Shown here: piece by piece, positions 30,490 through 38,300 of the stretch
How positions within the stretch are numbered: position 1 is the first letter of the stretch
How the letters are laid out: the number at the start of each line of letters is the position of its first letter
Source of the DNA: XYB1-FULL-44-23 sp964441445
GTDB taxonomy: Bacteria; Patescibacteriota; Microgenomatia; CAZETR01; Amesbacteraceae
Assembly: GCA_964441445.1 (NCBI GenBank)
Contig: CAYTYO010000005.1
Location: 1-38,750 of the forward strand
Direction of reading: 5' to 3'
Length of the DNA stretch: 38,750 bases
The notes under the pieces: generated by a model
Told to the model about the DNA's origin: nothing
The model's input: the letters and a program-made list of their open reading frames with translations, nothing else
Databases searched by the model: none
Program-made: the position numbers and the translations under genes

Positions 30490-31713
30490 ATGAGTGAGGA
30501 AAAGATAACATTACCTGCAGGGACCAAGATTCCCGATCATATAGCCTTGATTTTAGACGGAAATAGAAGGTGGGCCAGGGCCCGGGGGATGCAGCCTTGG
30601 GAAGGACATAAAGCCGGATATGAGGCAGTAGTGAAATTAGCCCACGCTTCACGAAAATTAGGAGTAAACACATTTACTGTGTGGGCTTTTTCTACCGAGA
30701 ATTGGGACCGGCCGGGGATAGAAATTGAAGCAATTATGAATTTGCTGCGGCGGGCAATAATCAATGAAGAACCGGAGTTTCACAAAGAACAGGTGAGATT
30801 TGTGCATTTGGGGCGGAAAGACAGGTTTCCGAAAGATATCGCCGAAGGCTTGGTGCATTTGGAAGAGGTAACAAAAACATATAAGAAAAATGTGTTCAAT
30901 ATCGCGCTCGATTACGGCGGTCGGGATGAGATTGTCCGGGCAGTGAATAAAGTCATCCAGGCCGGGGTGGCTACAGTTGATGAAAAATCGTTTGCGGGTT
31001 ATTTGGATACGGCCGATCAGCCATATCCGTTTGTGGATTTATTCATCCGAACCTCGGGAGAACAGCGAACTTCCGGATTGATGCCATGGCAGATGACGTA
31101 TGCGGAAATGTTCTGGGAAGTGGATCATCTACCGGATTTTTCTGCCGATAAATTGCGGGAGGCGATTTTGGATTTTTCCCGGAGACGGCGAAGGTTTGGC
31201 GGTAATGATGCAGTCGAACACCTAAAATTTAACCCGCGAATGGTGGCAAAACTGGAGATTGCCTGGCGGAAAGAATTGGCTTCGGGCGGAAGTGAAACCA
31301 GATTACGGGACCGGGTGATTGAATATGTAAGCCAACAATACGGGTTGTCAAAGATACTGGCTAAAACAGCGGGGATTAGTTTGGCAAGGGCACTGGTGTA
31401 CCGCGAGGAAGAAGAATGGGATAAAGCTAAAGACGCATTGAAGGGATTGTATGAAGTAGTGAAGAAAAATTTAGGTCTGGCATTGGAACCGGAATTGGTC
31501 GCGAATATTGAAGTAGATATGTGGAGGCAAAAAACCGGCGAAAGCGGATTAAGATCACTGCTGGCTGAGAAGTTCCGGTTCTCCGAATTTCAGGCGTCTA
31601 AGTCGGCCCATCTGGGACATTTGGCTTCGGTAGAGGCGGATAAAGGAAACTGGGACCAGGCAAAAACATACATGGAGAAATACTATGAAGCGCTGCAGGA
31701 ACGGGTAGCTTAA
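30490..31713 (+). CDS. uppS: Isoprenyl transferase (undecaprenyl diphosphate synthase) with helical C-terminal extension
   Basis: Residues 1-250 are a full cis-prenyltransferase: ILDGNRRWARARGM (catalytic Asp23), GHKAGYEAV, FTVWAFSTENW, NIALDYGGRDEIVRAV and the pyrophosphate-binding FIRTSGEQRTSG with MFWEVDHLPDF. It makes the C55 lipid carrier used for peptidoglycan and surface glycans. Typical UppS is about 250 residues; here a further 155 residues of helix-rich sequence follow (WRKELASGGSETRLRDRV, then a TPR-like WDQAKTYMEKYYEALQ). The extension is in frame with no sign of a second start. It may be a regulatory or scaffold domain. It converges with the polyprenyl synthase gene, overlapping by 4 nt (31710-31713). 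Confidence 0.93.
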   Translation: MSEEKITLPAGTKIPDHIALILDGNRRWARARGMQPWEGHKAGYEAVVKLAHASRKLGVNTFTVWAFSTENWDRPGIEIEAIMNLLRRAIINEEPEFHKEQVRFVHLGRKDRFPKDIAEGLVHLEEVTKTYKKNVFNIALDYGGRDEIVRAVNKVIQAGVATVDEKSFAGYLDTADQPYPFVDLFIRTSGEQRTSGLMPWQMTYAEMFWEVDHLPDFSADKLREAILDFSRRRRRFGGNDAVEHLKFNPRMVAKLEIAWRKELASGGSETRLRDRVIEYVSQQYGLSKILAKTAGISLARALVYREEEEWDKAKDALKGLYEVVKKNLGLALEPELVANIEVDMWRQKTGESGLRSLLAEKFRFSEFQASKSAHLGHLASVEADKGNWDQAKTYMEKYYEALQERVA

Positions 31714-32774
31714 TGGGTGCGGACAAGAATGAAATCGGCAAGAGTTTTGAGGTGAGTTCGGGCCGGTTCGTGACTTAAAAAACCAAGTTTTGTGTCGATA
31801 AGGTCCAGGGCTTTATCGCGATACCCTCCGGCCAGTTTTTGAGCATAGTCGATACTGTCATAGTGATGCATGCGATCAATAATCCAGGCGACTTCGGCAG
31901 GAGTTTTTTCGGACCGGGTTTTTTTAAGTATGGCCATGATTTTTTTCAGATCATCCGGTTTGGCGGTGCGCAAAAGATGGCCTAACGGGATGGTGCGTTT
32001 ACCTTCGTAAATATCGTCACCGGCAGCCTTTTTCTGACCCGCAAAATTTCCGGTTAAGTCCAATAAATCATCAACCATTTGAAAGCAGCGACCAAGATAC
32101 TGGCCAAGATCGGTAATATCTGCCAATTGGGAAGCCGTGGCACCCCCGATGATGGCGCCAAAGCGCATCGGCCCGGCAATGGAATAATAACTGGTTTTGG
32201 AGTCGGCGATGAAATACCAATCTTCGTCATCAGTAAGACGGTTTTCCTGACCCCATTTAATTTCTACGGTTTGGCCGAGAGTGGTGCGGGCCAACATGAC
32301 ATAAAACTCGTCGATAAGGCGAAGGGTTAATTCTGGACCTAACAGCTCACGGTTGTCGGAGAGAACTTTCCACATCAGCGCGTGGAGGGCGTCGCCGGCG
32401 TTGACGGCCAGCTTATCGCCGTAGATTTCGTGAAGGGAGGGCTGGCCGCGGCGCATGGGTGAGTCATCTTCAAAATCATCGTGGATTAATATCCAATCTT
32501 CGGAAAGTTGCATGGCGGCGGCAGTTTTATAAGCTGTTTTTGGTGACGCCCCAAGACTTTCGGCTAAGAGAACTACCAGGCTGCCGCGGATATATTTACC
32601 TTTACGGCGGGGATAATCGGCGGTCATGAGCCAATGAAAATCCGACTCGGGTTGATATGCTTTGGGTATCTCAAACTGAGAGGGATAGTCGGGGTTGCGG
32701 AGATACGGTTCAATTTCCTGCCAAATGTGTGATTTAAGATCGGCGAGAATTGCCAGCGCCGGATGGTCGGACAT
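31710..32774 (-). CDS. Polyprenyl (trans-isoprenyl) diphosphate synthase
   Basis: A 354-residue enzyme that condenses isopentenyl diphosphate with allylic diphosphates to a longer all-trans chain. First Asp-rich motif ILIHDDFEDDSPMRRGQPS, second Asp-rich motif MVDDLLDLTG, with KGKYIRGSLVV for the diphosphate and KTSYYSIAGPMRFGA between. The start is ATG 32774 (MSDHPALAIL), 7 nt after TATAAT; the open frame runs upstream to 33290 but overlaps the zinc-ribbon gene and has no sensible sequence. It supplies the allylic primer for the neighbouring UppS or makes longer prenyl chains; chain length cannot be told. Confidence 0.93.
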   Translation of the reverse strand: MSDHPALAILADLKSHIWQEIEPYLRNPDYPSQFEIPKAYQPESDFHWLMTADYPRRKGKYIRGSLVVLLAESLGASPKTAYKTAAAMQLSEDWILIHDDFEDDSPMRRGQPSLHEIYGDKLAVNAGDALHALMWKVLSDNRELLGPELTLRLIDEFYVMLARTTLGQTVEIKWGQENRLTDDEDWYFIADSKTSYYSIAGPMRFGAIIGGATASQLADITDLGQYLGRCFQMVDDLLDLTGNFAGQKKAAGDDIYEGKRTIPLGHLLRTAKPDDLKKIMAILKKTRSEKTPAEVAWIIDRMHHYDSIDYAQKLAGGYRDKALDLIDTKLGFLSHEPARTHLKTLADFILVRTH

Positions 32775-32781
32775 GGGATTG

Positions 32782-32787
32782 ATTATA
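32782..32787 (-). promoter_or_regulatory. -10 box TATAAT of polyprenyl synthase gene
   Basis: TATAAT on the minus strand, 7 nt before the ATG at 32774; leaderless geometry again. Confidence 0.6.
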
Positions 32788-32866
32788 CTAGGTGTGTGCA
32801 GGGGGGCGGAGAGCATAAAGATGTCAAGGACAACGGCTGGATAAAGATAATTTGATGAAGACGAGA

Positions 32867-32872
32867 TATACT
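32867..32872 (+). promoter_or_regulatory. -10 box TATACT
   Basis: TATACT ends 8 nt before the ATG at 32881. It supports that ATG over an upstream in-frame TTG at 32872. Confidence 0.45.
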
Positions 32873-32880
32873 TGGGGCAT

Positions 32881-33606
32881 ATGAAGTGCGCGGAATGCGG
32901 TTTGGATTTGCAGAAAGTGGCTATTTTAGATTTGGACGATTCTTTCCGATGTAACAACTGTGGGAGTGTGCGGGTGCAGGGGTGGGTGATAAATAAAATT
33001 GCCGAAGGGGGTGAGCTGAAAATTACGCGTATGGCAAAAAGCAGCGGGAATGCAGTCCCCGGGAGAAGGCTTGCCTGTCCGGAGGACGGTAATCCGTTGG
33101 TATTGGCAGCTGACGGGGAAATGCCGCCGGATGTTCCGGTATGGAAGTGTGAGAAATGTAAATGGTGGTGGATTCCGGGTGACAATATTTTTGAGGTTAA
33201 ACACGCATTTGACGTGAAGCGGGAGTACAACAAAAGGTGGAAAAAGGGAAACCCCATAAGCGGGTTTGCATTGCCGGTGGTGCTGACCATGGTGCTGACA
33301 ATCGGGTTGGGAGCGGCAGTAATGGTGGTACGTGACCAGTTTGTAATTTCGACTGAGGCCGTGTCTTTAGTGGGGAGAGTAATGGTTGGTTATAGTGACG
33401 GAAAAGCGGAAGTACGGTTTGTAAATAAGGGTGAATTGGGGATGGTTGCTTATAAACGGGTAGGAGATGAAGATTGGCAACAAGCCAGGGTAGTCAATCA
33501 GGGTGAATGGAGCCTGATTGTGATTGAAGGAGTGCAACCGGGAGAGAAAATCTGGCTGTCATTCGGGCAGCAGGTAAAACAGGTGACTGTGGGCAGTCCA
33601 TTGTAG
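32881..33606 (+). CDS. Zinc-ribbon membrane protein, paralog 1
   Basis: A 241-residue protein. The N-terminus has two zf-TFIIB-like ribbons: first MKCAECG...RCNNCG (residues 2-26), second ACPEDGNPL...KCEKCKWWWIPG (about 63-103). In the second, the first knuckle reads C-x2-D instead of C-x2-C. A transmembrane helix follows (about 128-150, FALPVVLTMVLTIGLG) and then a beta-rich domain, presumably outside the membrane (about 155-241). Paralogs 2 and 3 directly downstream have the same layout. The function is unknown; zinc or redox sensing across the membrane would fit (inference). Confidence 0.8.
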   Translation: MKCAECGLDLQKVAILDLDDSFRCNNCGSVRVQGWVINKIAEGGELKITRMAKSSGNAVPGRRLACPEDGNPLVLAADGEMPPDVPVWKCEKCKWWWIPGDNIFEVKHAFDVKREYNKRWKKGNPISGFALPVVLTMVLTIGLGAAVMVVRDQFVISTEAVSLVGRVMVGYSDGKAEVRFVNKGELGMVAYKRVGDEDWQQARVVNQGEWSLIVIEGVQPGEKIWLSFGQQVKQVTVGSPL

Positions 33607-33627
33607 TATTTACCAGGCGGTTTGAGG

Positions 33628-33633
33628 TATATT
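33628..33633 (+). promoter_or_regulatory. -10 box TATATT
   Basis: TATATT ends 6 nt before the ATG at 33640, the same distance as at 754-761 and 10716-10723. This ATG is preferred over an upstream in-frame TTG at 33622. Confidence 0.45.
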
Positions 33634-33639
33634 ATTCAT

Positions 33640-34359
33640 ATGAAATGTCCGGACTGCGGAAAGGAATTGAGCGAGGCGGCGATTTCGGGGTTTGATAAAT
33701 CATTCAGATGCGATAACTGCGGAGGATTTTTTATGGAGAGCTGGGTAGCAAATCGGGTAGCCGAAGGCCAGATGAACGAGTTTCCGGAAGTAAAACTGGA
33801 GATAAATAAGTTTTCCGGCAGATCGGGGAAGTGCCCTGCGGATGCGGCGCCGTTGTTTGGGTATAACGGGGATGAGATCCCTCCGGATATTACAGCTTTC
33901 AAATGCAGTCATTGCGGCTGGTGGTGGTTTCCGGACGGAAATCTGCACAAGTTTAAAAAAGCGTATGAGGCCAAGACTAACTATGCCAAGTTTTGGAAGA
34001 AAAAAAGCGAGGCCGTATTAATCGGTATGCCGATATTGGTGGTGTTGACCTTGATTGTGGGGTTGGGAATAAGTGTAGTAAATATCAACCGGCAGCAGCA
34101 CAATAAAGTCCAGGCGACACTGGGCGATAAACAGTTTGAAGCAAAGTATCTGGGTGACGGAAAAGTAGAAGCCAGGTTTAGAAATGATCAAGCGCTCGAA
34201 TATGTCTTGGTAAAGCGATTAGGCGGCGAGGTTTGGGGTCCGGCTCCGGTGGTAAATGAAGGCGAAGGTTGGTATCGGCTGATAATGACTGATCTGTCTG
34301 CGGATGAAGTGTACCAGGTGCAGATCGGTGCGGATAGATATTATTTTCAAACGGAATAG
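33640..34359 (+). CDS. Zinc-ribbon membrane protein, paralog 2
   Basis: A 239-residue paralog of the previous gene. Ribbon 1 is MKCPDCGKEL...RCDNCGGFF, ribbon 2 is KCPADAAPL...KCSHCGWWWFPDG, again with C-x2-D in place of the first C-x2-C. The transmembrane helix is at about 130-152 (IGMPILVVLTLIVGLGISVV). The C-terminal beta domain has EARFRNDQALEYVLVKRLGG, matching EVRFVNKGELGMVAYKRVGD in paralog 1 closely. Its own -10 box is present. It is followed 8 nt later by paralog 3, so the two are co-transcribed. Confidence 0.8.
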   Translation: MKCPDCGKELSEAAISGFDKSFRCDNCGGFFMESWVANRVAEGQMNEFPEVKLEINKFSGRSGKCPADAAPLFGYNGDEIPPDITAFKCSHCGWWWFPDGNLHKFKKAYEAKTNYAKFWKKKSEAVLIGMPILVVLTLIVGLGISVVNINRQQHNKVQATLGDKQFEAKYLGDGKVEARFRNDQALEYVLVKRLGGEVWGPAPVVNEGEGWYRLIMTDLSADEVYQVQIGADRYYFQTE

Positions 34360-34367
34360 AAAAAAAG

Positions 34368-35054
34368 ATGAAGTGTCCAGACTGCGGGTCGTATCTGGCG
34401 GAGATGCCTGTAGCTGACGGGATAATAATGAGGTGTTTCAAATGCGGAGGGTTTTGGCTCGACACTAATGTCCTGGATAGGATGACTGGCAAGGAACTGG
34501 CCAGCTGGAGAAGAATTTCCATTTCCACAAGCTGGTTATCAAAAGGAAAAGGGGTGTGCCCGGCAGACGGGATGCCGCTTGGGGATTATCACGGAGAAGA
34601 TATGGCAAGTTCGTTGGTGGTGAAGAGATGTATCCGGTGCGGAAAGTTGTGGTTCCCGGGAGAGTCATTATTTGTTTATAAGCCGACGGCACAAGTACGG
34701 GCGACTAATGTACCTAAATGGGGGGTGCCGTTGTTTACGGCGGTGGTGCTTTTAATTGGAGTAACTGTGGGAGTGAATATGGTGCAGAGGCAACAGCAGG
34801 CAAGTGTGGCCGCTGATGCAGGTGTAACAAATGTGGCCATCACATATGCCGGAGCAGGGAAAGCGATAGTGGTGTTTAAAGCACAAAAAGCGATTGAAAC
34901 GATCCAATATAAGGACATGCTGAGTTTGAGCTGGAAAGAAGTGGAGATAAAATTCAGTGACGGCGTATATGTAGGAGAAATTGACGGATTAAAGGAAGGA
35001 TGGGACTACTATTTCAGGATCGGGGGACGGGATTACAAGTACAGGGTCAAATAA
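34368..35054 (+). CDS. Zinc-ribbon membrane protein, paralog 3
   Basis: A 228-residue paralog. Ribbon 1 is MKCPDCGSYL...RCFKCGGFWLD, closest of the three to the classical zf-TFIIB pattern; ribbon 2 is VCPADGMPL...RCIRCGKLWFPGE with C-x2-D. The membrane helix is at about 113-135 (WGVPLFTAVVLLIGVTVGV), with a C-terminal beta domain ending GRDYKYRVK. Start ATG 34368 follows an A-rich run after the stop of paralog 2. It converges with the small HTH gene. Confidence 0.8.
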   Translation: MKCPDCGSYLAEMPVADGIIMRCFKCGGFWLDTNVLDRMTGKELASWRRISISTSWLSKGKGVCPADGMPLGDYHGEDMASSLVVKRCIRCGKLWFPGESLFVYKPTAQVRATNVPKWGVPLFTAVVLLIGVTVGVNMVQRQQQASVAADAGVTNVAITYAGAGKAIVVFKAQKAIETIQYKDMLSLSWKEVEIKFSDGVYVGEIDGLKEGWDYYFRIGGRDYKYRVK

Positions 35055-35090
35055 GTAAACGGCTTGGTATTTTGAGTGGAAAAAGAGTGG

Positions 35091-35294
35091 TCAGACGGTT
35101 TTCGGGGTCATGCCAAGAAGCCAGAGGACAGCTTCTTTTTTGTAGCGCCGGTCACCACGCGAGTTGATGCGGATGGGAACTAATTTGCCGCGTTTACCCC
35201 AACGTTTAATGGTAAGAGTTGAGACACGGAGGACTTCGGCAACTTCGCGGACGGTGAGTAAGTCCGGCAAATCAGTGAGAGTTAATGTTGCCAT
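35091..35294 (-). CDS. Small MerR/excisionase-like helix-turn-helix protein
   Basis: A 67-residue protein that is almost entirely one HTH_17-type winged helix: LLTVREVAEVLRVSTLTIKRW (helix-turn-helix, about 12-32, read as LLTVREVAEVL and STLTIKRW) and GKLVPIRINSRGDRRYKKEAV (wing and last helix). Proteins of this type are plasmid or phage excisionases or small regulators. No phage or integrase gene adjoins it, so a regulator of the neighbouring genes or a remnant is more likely. The start codon is ATG (35294). Confidence 0.82.
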   Translation of the reverse strand: MATLTLTDLPDLLTVREVAEVLRVSTLTIKRWGKRGKLVPIRINSRGDRRYKKEAVLWLLGMTPKTV

Positions 35295-35373
35295 TTGATA
35301 TATAAGTTACTATTGTGATGGGGAGATGTCAAGACATGAATATTTTTTCTAAAGGAGACCCCGAATAGCATTA

Positions 35374-38300
35374 TCAGAACTTGGCAGTTGCGCCCGAATT
35401 GTAGAGGGTTTGGACCTGGGTGGGGGTAAGCGGATAAGTATAGAGACGGACGTCATCGAGAAGCCCGTCAAAATAATTGGTGCCATCGTAGCCCAGATAG
35501 AGGTCGGTGGCATTGTCAGAATCAACTCCGGCTGTGGCGATGCCGGTCTTGACGCCGTCGACGTAAAAGGTGGCGGTTGTGTCGTCGTTGGTGACAACGA
35601 CATGGTGCCAGGAACCAGCCAAAACTTTGGCTGAGCCGTCGTCTACCTGAGCACCTACGCCATCCCAATAAACATCGCCATCGGCATTAATGCCCATTTC
35701 ATACGACGTGCCCTTGGAGAGGATGACATTGTCAGCTTCATTAGCATCAGTGTTGACCCAGGCTGCAATAGAAACACCGGGAGATAAATCCAAAGTTAGT
35801 GAATCGGGAACTGAAACGTAGTCATTGGAATCATCGAAATGCATAGCAGTGCCGTATTTCCCGGTTTCAGGAGTGGTTTGACCGCCACCATTGGGGCAAG
35901 AGCGGCCGTGGAAGTAGGGGAAATCAACTGAAATGCTGGCGGAATTGTAGACAGTGTCCGTAGAACAATTGTTGGTCCAACTGGCTTCGTCGAACTTATA
36001 CCAGGCAATCGGGTTGCCGTGATTGAATTCCCAGGCAACCTGAGCCGGGGTACGGGCGTAATTAAAAAAGACGACATCGTCTATTTCACCATTGAAGGGA
36101 TAGGCGGTATCTGTACCTGAGCGTCGGCCGATAGTGGGGGCATAAGTAGCTCCGGCGTAGACAGCATCAGTATTGGCAACGGAGCAGGCTTCAACTCCGT
36201 TTAGGTAGCCTTTTAGGTGGGTAGAACTTTTAACTGCGGTGACGTGATACCAGGTATTGGGAATGATTGAACCGGTTGGGGTGTAACACAATGTTTCAGT
36301 GCCGATGGTGCCGTCTACAGTGGTCTGAATCTTAATCCGATCAGTGTCAGCATTTATACCCATATCAAATGAAATATTTGTAAATTCAGTGCGATTAACA
36401 ATTGCCTGATGATCCGCAACGCTATTAGTGTTAAACCAGGCTGAAACTGTAAAAGTGTTGCCTAGTTGCGGAAAAGTTGTGGGTAAGCTGACATACTGAT
36501 TAGAACCATTAAAAGTTAAAGCTGAACCAAGTTTACCCGGGACCCAATTGGTATTGGTCATGCTGTTCAAAGTACCGTTATAATTGTTGCCGCTTGTGTC
36601 ATTAGCAATGGTGCCGGTATTATCATCCATTTTGTAAACTGCATAAGGAGGGTTGCAGGTAGAGGTATCGCCCGGAACACAGTATTCTCCGGTGGCTGAA
36701 TTATCAGCGACACCCGTGGAGGTAGTGGTGAGAGACCCAAGTACTTGGGCCGAGCCACGGTTATATTCAACTTTGGCCTGTTCAGGAGAAAAATATGAAG
36801 CATAGACCTTTAATTCATCAATCATTCCGTCGTAATAAGATGAGGCAGTTCCGTAGGTGACATATAGTTTGGCGCCACGGGAACAGCTGCTATAGTTGCA
36901 ATCATAGAAGCTGACGTTACTGGATGTCGATGAGCTGTCGTTGCGGATTGCTAGCCGCATATTGTTGTTGGCAACCCAGCCGCCGCGGTTGACAATTTCC
37001 GAAATGATGGAGGCAATATCCGGAGACGAATTCCAACCAGTCGTGAGCCAAGATGTAGGGTCCCAGTCAACCTGGGCTGTGGTGACGTTGGTAATGGTAG
37101 AAGGACAGTTGTTGGTGCCGCAGGCACCATCTCCGGTTCTCCAGGCGGCGGCATTATCGGCGTCATCGCCCACAATTTTCCCATGAACGTTGGTGATGGT
37201 ACCGGCAAAGGCGGAGCCATAGAGACTGAGATATGCGGAAAGAATAGTTGAACCTTGAGGAATGTTTACAGTTTGAAAACGAAGGCCGGCGTGAACGCCA
37301 AATCCAGCGTTGTTACCGAAAGCGATAACGGTACCATCTCCGTTTGCATACCATTGAATTCCGACCAGTTCGGAACCGTCATCTGCAGCGGCAACGATTT
37401 GTTCGGTGGTTCCGGGGCCCTGCATGGAACCGACGATAAAGGATCCGGCATTATCCGTAATGGAAGTAGGGATGGTACCAGTTGCTGCAACAGATTGAGG
37501 AATGCCGTTGACGTAGATAATTACCGTTTGGGTGCTGGCTTTATAAGTCGCTAAGATATGGTACCAAGTGCCGGTTTGGAGATTTGTCGCTTGGGTGGTG
37601 ACGTAGTTAGAGGCTGAGCCAAGGTAAAGGCGAATTTCATCTCCATATAGGGATAATAGATAGTCTTTATAACTGGAATCCCATTTGCCGGCGATGGGGA
37701 AATCGGTGGCAGCGGTATTAGATTCGGGTTTGATCCAGGTCGAAAGGGTGAGATCTCCGGTTATGGATAAAGCCGGACTGTCGGCCGTGGAAATATAGTT
37801 TAAACTACCCGACTCAAAATCCAAAGCATTACCAAGTTTTCCGTTCATAACCCAGGACGGATTAGTTTGAAAAGAGAGATTGGCGGAGTTGGGTCCGGAG
37901 TCATTGGCTGTGGTGCCGTAGCCTTCATCAAATTTCCAATAGGCGGCTTCGGAACCGATGGGTGAGCCGGGAATGGGATGGCCGGCGTTCATGTCTTCAA
38001 CTGTTTGGGATTGGGTACGAGCATAGTTGTAGATTTTGGTTTCATCGACCCCGCCATAATAAGCATAAGTGCCAAGTTTGAGATAGTTAGCATTAGCAAT
38101 GTCGCCGACATTGGCGAATGTGCCGGTTAAGGACGTGGCAACTTTTTGACCATCAATATAGATGGCGCAATTTGCTTCAGCTGTACGATCGAAAACGGTC
38201 TGAATGTGATGCCAGCCTGGGTTAACTGTACCTGAAGTCATGACCCATTGGTCGGTGCCGTCTGAGACCCGAAATATGACTTGGCGGACATTATCGATAG

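Noticed and set aside
31710..33290. A 526-residue version of the polyprenyl synthase
   Set aside because: The upstream 170 residues have no family match, overlap the zinc-ribbon gene on the other strand and precede a perfect TATAAT; the start at 32774 fits.
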